Positions 36,524 through 48,056 of a stretch of 64,000 bases of DNA are shown here, piece after piece. The notes under the pieces were generated by a model. It worked only from the letters and a program-made list of their open reading frames with translations. It was not told the DNA's origin and did no database searches. The stretch lies in contig OX457062.1 of assembly GCA_949752795.1 (NCBI GenBank), forward strand, positions 94,167,777 to 94,231,776. The letters are read 5' to 3'. Every line of letters starts with the position of its first letter. Position 1 is the stretch's first letter. A program made the position numbers and the translations under genes. The DNA comes from Hyperoodon ampullatus. Its lineage: Eukaryota > Chordata > Mammalia > Artiodactyla > Ziphiidae.

Positions 36524-36639
36524 TTTTTTTTTAATTTTTAAATTTTATTTTATTTATTGTTTTATACAACAGGTTCTTATTAGTTATCTATTTTATATGT
36601 ATTAGTGTGTATATGTCAGTCCCAATCTCCCAATTTCTC
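36524..36639 (-). mobile_element. L1 3' UTR fragment (artiodactyl type), minus orientation
   Basis: Following a T/A-rich tail, it reads 'caacaggttcttattagtta' and 'tgtcagtcccaatctcccaa'. This is the reverse complement of the 3' UTR type seen at 12.76-13.05 kb. A 13-bp near-identical duplication TCCCTCTCTTTCT/TCCCTCCCTTTCT flanks it. Confidence 0.8.
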
Positions 36640-36755
36640 TCCCTCCCTTTCTATCTTCCTTTCATGATTTAAAGAGCACCAGACCCCTTTCGAAGTGCAA
36701 TGGACTTGCTTTCCCTTACATTACAGGGGTGGACACAGATAAAAATAGATATTCA

Positions 36756-36938
36756 GGGCTTCCCTGGTGGTGCAGTGGTTGGGGGTCCACCTGCAGATGC
36801 AGGGGACACGGGCGGAGCGGCTAGGCCCGTGAGCCATGGCCGCTGAGCCTGTGTGTCTGGAACCTGTGCTCTGCAGCGGGAGAGGCCACGGCTGTGAGAG
36901 GCCCACGTACTGCAAAAAAAAAAAAAAAGAAAAAAAAA
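36756..36938 (+). mobile_element. CHR short SINE with an internal deletion
   Basis: The head 'gggcttccctggtggtgcag' and the 3' body are present. Compared with the other copies, about 35-40 bp between 'gcaggggacacggg' and 'cggagcggctaggcc' are missing, removing the B box. The tail is A-rich. The perfect 9-bp duplication AGATATTCA lies at 36747-36755 and 36939-36947. Confidence 0.93.
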
Positions 36939-36947
36939 AGATATTCA

Positions 36948-37792
36948 AATACACAAAGTAAATTTAGAGAAGTGCTATATGCATACACTACAACAGGGTG
37001 ATGTGCTAAAGAGTTCTGTGGGGTGGGAGTGAGGCCACATGCCTTGACCTACTCCTACGCGGGCAGAGGGAAATGCCCATGGGTAGAGGCTGCCCACAAG
37101 CCACTCCCCCAGGAAGTCCATCTGCTTTGGGGGGCTGGCAGCGTTCTCCCCCACCTCTATGGGGACTTTATCCCCATTTCTGACACGGTGTCTCGTGGCT
37201 TCATTACAGTCCATGCCCCATCTGCTGCTGAGCCGTAAGCTCCCTACAGGTAGAGAAAGCATCTCTTCCAGTCCTGTGCCTCGCACCTGCCCCATGCATG
37301 CCAGGCACAGAGTAACTGCTCCAGGAGAGTTTGCTGGGTAAAATGTGCAAGGATGTCTCCCACCTCAGGGGGCAAAGGCAGAGGGGGCCCAGCTCAGGGT
37401 CATTGCCTAGAAGAGAGCCACTTCTGTGCCCTGGAGAGGGACGAGGAAGGGGTATAGCTGAATGGGAGAATTCATCCCTGGGGGAGGGGGTTTAAACCAG
37501 CGCAGGTAATTGTGGGACAGGAACTAGTCAAATTCTTTTAAAGCTTTAAATGGTTTGCTCTGATGAAGAGCCTCAGAACAGTATCAGGCCTATTCCTTGG
37601 CTTGGAAAGTTCTGGAACTGTGTATGGGGGCATACTTTGATGAAGAGTGGGGAGTGGGTGTGCAGGATCACTGCTTGTGGAGGTGGGTGTGTATGGTTTG
37701 GAGTGTGGTCTGGCGTTAGTGTGCAGTGTGGGGGGGGTTGTGTGGTGTCTGTGATTGTGGTTCTGAAATATTGGCATAGGATGTGAGGGAGG
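36948..37792. other. Intergenic; nothing recognised
   Basis: The right part (37.6-37.79 kb) is GTG-rich and grades into the microsatellite. Confidence 0.45.

Positions 37793-37834
<42 letters not shown>
37793..37834. repeat. (TG)n microsatellite
   Basis: About 20 uninterrupted TG units, with imperfect GTG-rich flanks on both sides. Confidence 0.95.
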
Positions 37835-37836
<2 letters not shown>

Positions 37837-38954
37837 CCAGGTGTGTGGGTGGTGGTGCTGTGGTGGCTGGGTGCATGTATATGTGAGGTGCATCCCTGGC
37901 ACACAGCCCATGGTGTGGAGGGGATGGAGGTGTGCTGGTGTGTTCTCCCAGAAGACAGTGGGGCACTTGCCCAGGGCCCTGCGGGGGACCCTGCTCCCTC
38001 ACGGAGAGGGGTCAGGAGAGGCGGAGTGGCAGTGGGCTGGGAGCTGGGGGCCAGCATCCCTGATGGCTGGAGACATCTCTCTCCCAGGTGGTACCTGGGG
38101 CCCTACAGCTGAAAGACGTCAGAGACTCCTGCCTTGCCCCCAGGCCCCACACTGGCCTTTGGGGGATGGTCTTTCTTCTTCACTTTCCCTGTGACTTGCA
38201 GTCCCTCCTTTTTGAAACTTATCCTCACGCCCCATCCCCATTCTCTAGCCTACTATCCAGAACAGACACCAAAATATTTCTGCGTTTCCTCTGGAAAAAT
38301 CCCGGGAGGTCTGCTTATGACTGCAGCAGAGCAGTCCACATCTGTGCACAGTTCAGCTGGGACAGCTGGAAACCCAGGCACTGGAGTTGGCCGAAGCTCG
38401 GAGCACATCAATGCTTCCCCATCTCTGCACGACGGGCACAGCAGAGTGAATTCATGTGCCTATAGCTAGCCCTTCAGTGGTCCCTGTATGAGCACACCCG
38501 CATAGGCAGACACGCTCTTGCACACAACCAATTTCCGTAAGACATACGGAGGCTGGGCAAGGACACACACGAGCACACAGGTGAGCCAGAACACTCTGAG
38601 AACCACCTCAAGATATAGAGGCCCAGTGCCCTGGGACCTGTCCCACACGTGCAATGCCTCCCTCCCTCCCTGGACATGCAGGACAACGCACGCTGATTCA
38701 GCATGCCCAGAGGCGGACATGCAAAGCACATGGAGGTGTGATTCACTTTCAGCCACCTGGAAAGCACCCCACACCCAACCTCAGGCAACACCTGCCTTCT
38801 CAGGTGGACAGGCCTGCCCTCCCCTGGGAGAGCTGGGTACTCCCGACCCGGGGAGTGTCTCTGTCCTTCCCCATTTTCTGTCCTTTCTCCGACAGAGGCT
38901 GCCCGCACCTCCTCTTGGGCCCTTTGCATCCTGGAATTTCTCCTCACCAGGTGA
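37835..38954. other. Intergenic; nothing recognised
   Basis: Overlapping open frames up to 170 codons on both strands have no recognisable domain. No repeat is seen. Confidence 0.45.
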
Positions 38955-39040
38955 TCAGGAGCTGCTCCTGTGTGGCTCTGGGCCTCAGTTTCCTCCTCGC
39001 AAAGGAGGGGCTGGACTGGAGGACTGCTAAATCCTGTCCA
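38955..39040 (+). repeat. MIR-like fragment
   Basis: It contains 'tgtggctctgggcctcagtt' and 'tcctcctcgcaaaggagggg', in sense order; short and diverged. Confidence 0.5.
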
Positions 39041-40500
39041 CTCTAATCCGGGACTCTACGCCAGTTTCTCGAGGTCCAGCTGGTCTGGGAACAGGCCACC
39101 CTCCCAGGCCAAGTGCTCAGGCCATCTGGGGAGACAGGACTGCCAGGCTCTCTGGGAGGACTGGAAGCAGGGACCTGCCCGTGTGGAGGAAACTGGGGAC
39201 AGGGAAGGGGGCAGCCTCTAGGAGCTGGCTGGGCAGGCAGCAGAAGGCCACCATGTGCCTGGTTCCTAGGAAGTGTGCAAGGGAGGGGGCTGAAACTGGA
39301 GGAAGCCGCCCAGCTGTGCAAGGGTTAACCTGGGCTGGCGGAGGAGGAAGGCAGCCAGCCGGCCCTGCTGATGGGGCTTCAGAGTGTTCTTAGACACAGG
39401 CCTAGAGAGAGTGAGGGCCCCAAGTGAGCACCCCGAGTTAGAGCAGCGGCCGTGCCTGGCGAGGCCCAAGGCTGCCTGTTTGCCACTGACTTTTTGGTCT
39501 CCCCTGGGCTGGGCCCCTCTTCTTGATTTTGCTACCCATGGCAGCCTAGACCAGACCCCCTGTGGGCGCTGGGCGGGACTGTAGGCTGGCGTAGGCGGGA
39601 GTGCCTCCCCAGCTGCCCCCCACTGCCATGGTCCCCGCTGGAGGGCAGGGAACCTGAGAACCCCCTCTCCTCCACTCCACGTCTCTCCAGAAGCCAGGTG
39701 GGTTCCGGGGCCACTCGTCCCAGCAGCCCCCTCCCCCTGCCGGGAGCTCCTCCCTCCCCATTGCTCTAACCCCTCCTTCCTCAGTCCTGCTCTTGCATCT
39801 GCAGCCACGACTGCCTCTCCTCCCTTAGCCAAACCAGGCCTCCCAGATTCCAGCAAAGCTTCTCGGTCAGGATAGGAATTTGCTCTTTAGGGCAGATGGG
39901 GGGAGGGGGGAGCAGGCCAAGGAAGGGGGAACAGGGAAGGGGCAAATGGGAAACAAAAAGTGGAAGGAGACGAAAAGAACTGACATGTGCTTGGCTCTCA
40001 GAAGGAAGGAGCGGCGAGTTTAGTGCAGCTGCAGGATGCCCAGTGTGTGTGCGTGGCCAGGCAGCAGGTGTGGAGGGAAGTAGGGACCCAGCTCTTCCAG
40101 TTCCCTTGCTCTGCTGGGCACCCATCTTAAGGCACTGCCTGCTTCACACGGGGACAAAACCTGTGTCCTTGGTCTCTCCAGCAATGTATCCCAAAGACCT
40201 GATCTTCTCAGGCCAGAGCAAGATTCTCCGGGATTCTTGGAGGTGTGTCCTGGGCTTGGGGTGCACTTTAACCCCCTTCATCCATATACAAGGCCATCTT
40301 GGTGGCTTCCGGGTCCAAAAGAGTATCCAAGCTCTTGGACCTTCCCAGTTCCCCTTGGGACCCTCCCTCTGTGTATGAGCCCAGGCTGTACACAGATGCT
40401 CACTCATCCTTCTGAGCTGGAACATCACAGCTATATTCAGCTTTCTGTCCATACTCTATGAATAATTCTGGAATGTTCTAACTCAATCATGAATTAACTC
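39041..40500. other. Intergenic GC-rich DNA; nothing recognised
   Basis: No element recognised. The 196-codon minus-strand open frame at 39266-39856 lacks any motif. Confidence 0.45.
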
Positions 40501-40519
40501 CCCCCCCCCCCAAAAAAAA
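40501..40519. repeat. (C)n(A)n homopolymer junction
   Basis: Ten or more C residues abut eight A residues. Confidence 0.9.
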
Positions 40520-40544
40520 GTCCACTGGAAGCCTTGAGGCATTC

Positions 40545-40730
40545 TCCACCCTTCATTTCATAGTTGTGAGGTCTGGGGCAAGTTTCTTCAAGGCTTTGCA
40601 CCTCAGTTTCTTACAGGCAAAATAGGGACCGCCCCACCATCCCCCAGTAGGACAGTTGGGCTGTCAGTGTCTCCTGGGCACCCAGCCCAGTGCCTGATAA
40701 TAGCAGGAGGCCCTTGATCAGCGTTAGTTC
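40545..40730 (+). repeat. MIR SINE fragment
   Basis: It contains 'tctggggcaagtttcttcaa', 'tttgcacctcagtttcttac' and 'caggcaaaatagggac', in sense order. Confidence 0.65.
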
Positions 40731-41539
40731 CCCTCTCCTTCCTCCCCACCCCCTTTTAGTCTTCTGACACCATTTAAGCCCAAGAGGAGCAAGCTGACCC
40801 CACTGCCCTGGGACCAAAGGAGCGATGGCCTCCATTCAAGGGCAAAGTACAGGAGTTTTTGATTAACTCGGGAACACCACTGGCTTCCAGCAGCCCAGCT
40901 GCTGTGGGATGGGGTGGGGAAGGGAGGGGATGTTGTTGAGGGAAAAAATTCAGAAATGCTAAGAGGACATGAAGGCTGAAAGGCTGTGCCAACGCCCTCT
41001 CCCATCTCTCCTCTGCAGCCCCGGAAGGCCACAGCCCAGGGGCAGAGGCTGAGGCCCTGCACTGGCTCCACCGGGAGCCTTAGAGAGAAGGTGGATTCCT
41101 GTGGGACTGAAAGGGCTCCTGTGCTCCCGTCCTCTGCCCCAGGTTCCCTGCCCCCAACCCTGAGTGCGTCAGATGTGTTTCTTTCTGGACTTGGCTGGGG
41201 TGAGGTCACTCTGGCTTTGGAGGGGAGGAGCTATGCAGCCTCTAGGTCAGTGCCCCTGTGGACCGGGGACTTGGCCAGAGGGCACTAGGTGGGGAGGGTG
41301 GAGGGGTTGGTGGGGCCCAGAGCACAGAGGGCACAGTGATCCCTGAAGACCCCCGGTGTGCTCCCATCAGAGGGTCTCCTGGGGTCAGGGGGCCCCTCCT
41401 CTGCCTCCAGGCCAAAGGACTCCCCACCTACCCCAGGAAGCAGGCCAACTCTGTCCTCCAGACAGAACATTCCACATGGAGGCTGCCCTGGTCTGCACAG
41501 GCTTCCTGATTTGTAACCTAAATCTTTCCTGCCAATCTC
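40731..41539. other. Intergenic; nothing recognised
   Basis: No element is recognised. Confidence 0.4.
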
Positions 41540-41546
41540 ATAGAAT

Positions 41547-41766
41547 AATTATTTTTTTTAATTTTTTTTTTTTGCGGTACGCGGGCCTCTCACTGTTGTG
41601 GCCTCTCCCGTTGCGGAGCACAGGCTCCGGACGCGCAGGCTCAGCGGCCATGGCTCACGGGCCCAGCCGCTCCGCGGCATGTGGGATCTTCCCGGACCGG
41701 GGCACAAACCCGTGTCCCCTGCATCGGCAGGCGGACTCTCAACCACTGCGCCACCAGGGAAGCCCT
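41547..41766 (-). mobile_element. CHR short SINE (cetacean type), minus orientation
   Basis: A T-rich tail leads to GCGGTACGCGGGCCTCTCAC and the body ends GCGCCACCAGGGAAGCCC. A short 7-bp duplication ATAGAAT lies at 41540-41546 and 41770-41776. This copy retains many CpGs, suggesting a recent insertion. Confidence 0.95.
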
Positions 41767-41776
41767 GTGATAGAAT

Positions 41777-42439
41777 TCTTTAGGTTTCAGGATATCCGTT
41801 TGTTTTTCCCCCTGTAGATAAACAAAATTTGGGGAAGATTCTAAATATCTTCACCCTTTTTCATCCAGCTCACACCCTCCCAGCCTCCTCCCCACCCAAG
41901 GACCTGGGAAAATCTCCAGTGAGCCCTCCCAGTCATGTGAATGAGACCACGAGTCAGAGGCAGTGGGCAAGAAGGAGGCCACCCAGAGCAGCCCGAAAGA
42001 ACCAGCCCTTTGTGCCGGACTGGGGTCCTTGGGGGATGAGTGCATTTTTGGCGTATTTGGAAAGATTTCTTTTTTATAATGAGGAGCAGAGTGGGAGAGC
42101 CAAGGGAGAGACAGAGAGGCCAAAGGCAGGACTTGGGAAAAGAGGAGGGAGGAGGAGGGGTGAGGGCCAGAGAGGGAGGTGGTCAGAGCACATGGAGAAA
42201 TGTAAAAGGAAGCAAAGCTCGAGAAACAGGGGAGAGGAGGCCCAGCAGGGCCATTCTGAGGACAGAGGGAAATTGCCACATGGCCGAAACGGAGAGCTTC
42301 TGAAGAGACAGGGTGTTTGTGTCTGGGGGCAGAGGGGTGGAGGAAATGCAGGTGCCCGGAGAGGGTTTTACCTCCCCTTTACATGTGGGAAAAACAGGCC
42401 TCAAAAGGGATGCAGGCGTTGGTAGCCAAGCTGACCGAG
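41777..42439. other. Intergenic purine-rich DNA; nothing recognised
   Basis: The plus strand is strikingly G/A-rich between 42.07 and 42.30 kb. Open frames on both strands (198 and 142 codons) reflect this bias. Confidence 0.45.
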
Positions 42440-42575
42440 GCTTCGCACCACACCGGGCATAGGGCGTCGTTCTGAGGGCTTCGCAAGCAGTGGCTCATTT
42501 AATCCTCACGACAACCACACGTGGCCCGGGGTCTGTCATCATCCCCACTCTGCAGGAACTTTGAGAAACCGGGCA
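42440..42575 (-). repeat. MIR SINE fragment
   Basis: It contains 'gtggctcatttaatcctcac' and 'tgtcatcatccccactctgc', in antisense order. Confidence 0.65.
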
Positions 42576-43149
42576 CCTTACTAACACCTAATGTGACGTC
42601 AGCCAGGTAAGAAGCCTCGGTGCTGGTGCTGAGCCTGCAGAGCTCCTGGGTGCCTCATGCTGCTGGGGGGGGCGTGGTGCAATCAGGGGAGACAGAGACA
42701 CAGAAGTAGGGGCGGTGAGCACGCTTGAGGCACCCCGTGGCCGGAGATGATACATAAATTCCAGCTGTAGACTCCACGTCTGGTCCTTCCTCAGGTCAGT
42801 TCAGAAGGTCTCATGTGGCTTTTGACACGATGCGTCATCTCCTTCCTGCCTGCGAGCCTGTCCCTCTGCCATCTGACTCCCTCGGAGGAAAAACTCTTTT
42901 TCTCTTTCTTGAAATGCTCTGTGCCGTGGGGGGCCTAGGAAACACCTTTCCTCCTTAGCTCTTTGTAGAGCAGACGTCCTGAGGCCTCCTGCCTCGTGAG
43001 CCCATCCTCTCCCGCCCGTGTTTTCCACTTGGCCTGCCTCATTGCCAGTCCTCTGTTCACACATTGTTTTCCCCAGGGACTGCCTTAACTGAAAGCCCGA
43101 CGCCTGGCCCTGTGCCGGACACAGCTGAATGACGGTGCGGGCATTCCAC

Positions 43150-43680
43150 AAATACTCAGGTTCCTGCATTCACACCCATTTCTAGAGCATCCACTCCGTG
43201 CTTGGAGAGTGCAAGGAGCTGGGGAATGAGACCTAGTCCTTGTTGTAGGGGCACCAGGCCAGAGCTGGGGAGAGAGATGAGTGAATCAGTGACTATACAG
43301 CCTAGTGATGGAGATGATGGCAGAGGCCGCAGTGGGTGAGGAGCCTGGGGTGGGGTGGGGTGGAGGGAGGAGGGCAAGTCCCTGAGGGCTTCCTGGAGGA
43401 GGTGTGGACAGACAAGCGTCTTGAAGAAAGAGAGATCCTCAACTCCATCAAATTCTGGAGGATTCTGATTCTCTATTCCCCTTTCCCCACTCTTACCATC
43501 CATTAAAAAAAAAATAGCAATAGTTCATTCGTTTGTTAATTCATTTGAAAAATACTGCCGGCCCGATGTGTGTCAGGCCCTGTGTCAGTCTTGGGAACTC
43601 AGCAATGACTAAGAGCTAGTCACCGCCTGGCCAGAAGCTCCCAGATAAGTGAGAGCCGACAAGCGGGCAAGCAGTGAGCC
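43150..43680. repeat. Two fragments of an old mammalian repeat (family uncertain)
   Basis: Near 43165-43310 and 43515-43680 the 'ctccgtgcttggagagtgca' and 'ttcattcgtttgttaattca' segments, followed by 'gtgtcaggccctgtgtcagt', match the start of the widespread repeat also seen at 54.75 kb. Confidence 0.45.
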
Positions 43681-44089
43681 CCACGGGGCCCACCGTGGAG
43701 TCCGAGCCAGGGCAGCCCTGTCACTTGACCCTCCCTCCCACTGCCATTCACCTGGGCTGGTGGCTTGCCCAAGGTCATGGGGCAAATAAGTAGGGGATCT
43801 GTGACCCTTCCTCAGTTCTCTGGCTCCAAGACCCTGTTCTTGGCTCTTACCAGCCTGGTCCCTGCAGGAGGAAGGGGCTAAAGGTGGCTTGGCTACCTGG
43901 GGGTGACCGCTCGTGGCGTTGGGCTGCTGGGCCTCCCCTGAGAAAGTGGAACAGTGCCCCTTTCCTCCTGGGCGACCTGTGGAAGGTCTGGTGCTGGGTT
44001 GCGAAGGCAAAAGCTCTAGGGGGTGTCCCCGGGGGCGTGGCTGAGCTGGCGGGTCAGGACGCCCCTCCTGCACCTCCCTGCCTTCTTCC

Positions 44090-44235
44090 CGCCCCTCCCC
44101 CATCTTCCCCCTCCTCCCCCCTCCCCCGCTCCAGGACGAACCCCTCCTCCTCCTCTCCCCTTCCCTTGCTGCCCGTTTTCTCCCCCCACCATCCCCTCCT
44201 CTTCTTCCTCCTCTTCCTTCTGCTTTTCTCCTTCA
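44090..44235. repeat. 146-bp polypyrimidine tract (plus strand)
   Basis: The tract is almost wholly C/T, with TCCCCC and CTCCTC runs and only short interruptions. On the minus strand it gives more than eight runs of three or more G, favouring G-quadruplex or triplex structures. Confidence 0.85.
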
Positions 44236-44239
44236 AACT

Positions 44240-44350
44240 AATTGCTTAAGGGGTGAAGACCAGGTCGACTTGTGAAAACGCTGATCCATCGCCATGGTGA
44301 TGCTAATTCAAGCTGAGTTCAAAGGAAATTGTTCCAGTTAAAACTAACAA
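44240..44350. promoter_or_regulatory. Possible enhancer-like conserved element (unproven)
   Basis: Directly after the pyrimidine tract lies repeat-free sequence containing CTAATTGCTTAAG, an RFX X-box-like inverted half-site pair CATCGCCATGGTGATG, TGCTAATTC and GAAATTGTTCC. Motif density is the only evidence. Confidence 0.25.
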
Positions 44351-45690
44351 GCTGGAGCTGGGGCCCCAGGAAGGACCAGTGCCAGGAGGCGCGATCCCCG
44401 AGCCCAGAGCCCAGAGCCCAGAGAAATAGGAAAAACAAACCCGGCGTTGGATCCTCACACACCAGCTCTGTTCTGTTCTGCGCCCTCCCTGGGCCTTCAG
44501 ATCCACCCGAGATGAGAAGGAACCTGAGAGGTCATTGCAGGGAGTTCCCTGCCTCCGGCCAGACTCCACCCAAACCACCGCACACGACCCAGTGCATTGA
44601 AGCCCCCCCCTTGAAGGCCTGACGTGGTCGCCCTCACTCTGTGGTTCCGGGTTGTAACCACCTTTGCTTCTGGGGAGTCCACAGTTCACACGGTGCTTCC
44701 CAGCACTTTCTAATGAACGTGGATTTGAAAGCAACAGGAGTAGAACAGCCAGTACTCCAGGAGTGTCTGCTCTGGGCTGGGCTGGTCCAAGCCTTCGTGT
44801 CTGTGCTGGTACTATTACCACTCTTATCAATGCTTTTCGGGTTTCCAGGCATGAGAAAGCTCCCAGGGGAAGCACCTGCTTCATTTGAGCTTAGCCAGGT
44901 CTGGCTAGTTCAAGGGATGGACCCTGAAGTGGGGGGAGATGCCTGACCAATGGACAGGGGAAGGTCTCGATTCCCAAGTACAGGTGAGCAGCCTCTGTGC
45001 GTTGAATTGAGCAGACCTCCCCTTCCACCTCCAGTCCCCACAGCACGTTGCCTGGACCTTCCTGCGTCCCGGCTCGCGTCCCTTTCAGTCTAGGTGGCTG
45101 CACGTGTTCTTCTTGACCCTGAGGGCAGGAGCCGTGTCTTCTTTGTCTGGGGCCCATGAGTGGCCAGGCTGGGGCCAGGTTAACCGTTGTCTACCCATTG
45201 GAATGCTGAATGGGCCCCTAGTCCCTTGGAGGGGGATGCTTTGAGGTCCGCCAGGTAAAGGAGGTTTGGGGAGCTCCCTCTCATGGAGGCCAACTGAAGA
45301 CCAGCAGGAGGAGCCTTTCTGGGAGGACTCGGTTGTTCTAATCCACTGGCAGAGGCCAGCGCTGGAACGTTTCCCTTGGCAGCCCTCGCCTCTCCACTCT
45401 GACCTTCCAGGAGACCTCACTCTCTTGCTCAATCTCCTGTTCTGTTTCTTAACCCTGAAATACCCAGTGATTTTCCAGGCGCTGAAGAGGTACGGGTTGA
45501 GCAGGAGAAGACATTCCTTAAGGCCATGCCCATGCGGTGCCTCTATCACAGCGCCGGCAATACAAAGCACAGGGCTGGGAAGCTCCTAGGAGAGCCTCAC
45601 ATTTAAAAGAATGAGTAACTGGGGTCTGGCTGCCCTCTGCGGGGAGGACGCTAGGGGCCAGAAGGCTTCAGATCTGCTCTCCCCTCAGAT
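44351..45690. other. Intergenic; nothing recognised
   Basis: A short 7-bp tandem (AGCCCAG, about three units) at 44400-44421 is the only repeat noted. Confidence 0.4.
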
Positions 45691-45766
45691 GTGCCCTGAG
45701 ACCTTGAGAAACCTCTCCAGCTTTTTGTTCCTCAGTTTCTTCAAGTGTAACAAAAGGATGCTCATC

Positions 45767-45972
45767 GGGCTTCCCTGGTGGCGCAGGGTTGAGAGTCCGC
45801 CTGCCGATGCAGGGGACACGGGTTCGTGCCCCGGTCCAGGAAGATCCCACATGCTGCGGAGTGGCTGGGCCCGTGAGCCATGGCTGCTGAGCCTGCGCAT
45901 CCGGAGCCTGTGCTCCGCAACGGGAGAGGCCATGACAGTGAGAGGCCCACGTACCGCAAAAAAAAAAAAGAA
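45767..45972 (+). mobile_element. CHR short SINE (cetacean type)
   Basis: It starts GGGCTTCCCTGGTGGCGCAG and ends in A11GA tail. The perfect 15-bp duplication AAAAGGATGCTCATC lies at 45752-45766 and 45973-45987. It inserted into a decayed MIR whose 'gttcctcagtttcttcaagt' precedes it. Confidence 0.97.
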
Positions 45973-45987
45973 AAAAGGATGCTCATC

Positions 45988-47204
45988 AGCGATCCACCTC
46001 GCTCTCCCAGCCACATTCAGAGCGAGTCACGAAGCTGTAAACGCGTGGTAGCATCCCCACCAGCATCAAGGCCAGAGCACCTCCCTCCCCTCCCAGTGGA
46101 TTGAGGTTCATGCCTGGCCTGTGTGCTGCACACGCTCTCTGGGAACACCCCATCCTCCCTTCCCCTCTCCCCAAGCTGTCCTGAAAGGGGAGTTTGGTGT
46201 CTCTGGATTACAGAGGCGAAATCCAGCCAGGATGGAGGAAGTGGCTCAGCACAGGGGCTGGGGAAGGCCCAGGGCCGGGTCTCCCACTCCCAGGACAACT
46301 CGCACTGTGCTTTGTAGTCAACCCAGTGCCTTTCATTCCAGCATCTCAAAGTCCCTTTCAAGCTGCAGCAGTCCTGGGAGTTGGGTCATGATCTCAACCA
46401 ACACCTCCGGTTTGGGTTGCTGACTCGGGCCATTGGGTTGATGTCCAAGGAGGCCTGTGGCTGCAGACCGTCCATCTCATCGATGCCAAGCTTCTCTCTC
46501 TGGCCCTTGTTGCCTTCCTGGCCTCAGACACCACCTTCCTCTCCCTTTGTCTTTGAACGTGGCTCTGGACGTAGCCAGGCATATCTGCTCAATAACCTCA
46601 GTATCTGACTCTCAGTCTTGCCCTTGCCCATAACATGAAGGCAGCGGGCCTGGCCCTTTCCCCACGTGGACCTTTTTCAAATCTTTCTTCCCAGATTGAG
46701 TCCTCCAAGTCCTGCCCTTAGCTTCCCTGCCTGTGAGCCTGCTTCATCTCGGCGGCTGCTGCAGCAGGGCAGTGTGTTACAGAGAGGCCAGCTGTGGCCA
46801 GGAGGCCCAGGTGTGCCTCGGGTTTGCACGTGGGTTGGCTTTTGTTCTGGGCCAGGGGTGGGGGGCAGGTGAGGAGGAAGCACGGCCGAGGGCAGGCAGT
46901 TGGGAGCGTCTCCCGCCAAGTCTGGAGGACAAGTGAGGGTGGGATGGATGGAAAGGGTTCCAAAGAGGGAGGGGACCTGGGCTTGATATCAAATCAAAAG
47001 GAGAAAAGAATTTGAACTTTCTTCTGGGGTTTGTGAATTCTAGAGTGTGGTTTCTTCAATATGACCTCTTCGATCCTTATCCGAGGCTCTCAAACGCCTT
47101 CCCATTCCGGCCTCCCTGACCCCCTCTGATCCAAGTCCCCTATTACACTCACTTCTAGCCTCAGGCTCAACATTTTTCTGGAGCTTTTTGCAGTCTTTGG
47201 ATGT
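45988..47204. other. Intergenic; nothing recognised
   Basis: No repeat or exon is recognised. Confidence 0.4.
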
Positions 47205-47355
47205 GTATAAATTCCTGCATCTTGCAGATGGAAAGACAGAGACTTAGAGAGATCTGGTGATTTACTTACAGACCCACAGCCAGCAATGTTAGAGCTGGAA
47301 AAATGACCTGGTCCACCTGGCTCCGAAGTTGTGCTCCTTCCATTACACCCTCATA
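47205..47355 (-). repeat. MIR SINE fragment
   Basis: It contains 'ttgcagatggaaagacagag', 'ttacagacccacagccagca' and 'tgctccttccattacaccct', in antisense order. Confidence 0.75.
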
Positions 47356-47367
47356 CAGATGTGCAGG

Positions 47368-47404
47368 GTGTGTGTGTGTGTGTGTTGTGTGTTCATGTGC
47401 GTGT
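47368..47404. repeat. Short imperfect (TG)n
   Basis: About 9 TG units, then TGTGTGTTCATGTGCGTGTG. Confidence 0.8.
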
Positions 47405-47744
47405 GATTTCCCAGAAGTCCTTGGAGGATTGCTTACTGACCTCTCTCCCCTCCCTCCCTCCCTCCCACCTTCCTTTTTTCCCTTTCCTCTTCTCTCTCTC
47501 CCTTCTGGATGATGCAATGGGCTGTCTGTGTTCATGACATGTTTTCTTTCCACGTCTACGAGGATCAGAAATGCTGGCATTGGTCTCTCCGCACCTTCAG
47601 GACACCCAGCGTCTAGCCCTGTCTCGGGAAGAGGCAGGTGGTTTTGTTACTCTTCCCTGGCATAGCGGCAGTCTTGGCACCAGTCTTGGCTTCTAGGTGG
47701 AAATATAAAATTAAAAAAAAGTGTAAAGTGGAGAAAGCAGGAGG

Positions 47745-47910
47745 GTCAGGGAACCTGTGTGCTAGGTTTGACTCGACCTTTTACAGATTGTATGACCTAG
47801 GGTGAGCCTCTGAACTTCAGTTTCCTTAACTGTATGATGCTCTCAGCCTCCTGGGGATGAGAAGACATACTGTGTGTTATCATGCTTGGTAAACTGTAAA
47901 GGGTCAGGTC
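47745..47910 (+). repeat. MIR SINE fragment
   Basis: It contains 'ttacagattgtatgacctag' and 'cttcagtttccttaactgta', in sense order. Confidence 0.7.
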
Positions 47911-48056
47911 CACTAATGTCAACCCAGAGAATCAGGGATGTTTGGACACGCTCCCCCCGTGTCATTCTGATGATGACATCAGGAGACCAGCATCCTCTCC
48001 ACACCCTTGTCAGAGACAGGATCTACTTGGATGGACACTTCTTGATGATAATTCTT

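Noticed and set aside
37538..38194. Thr-His and Cys-Val repeat proteins
   Set aside because: Translations of the (TG)n microsatellite and its GTG-rich flanks.
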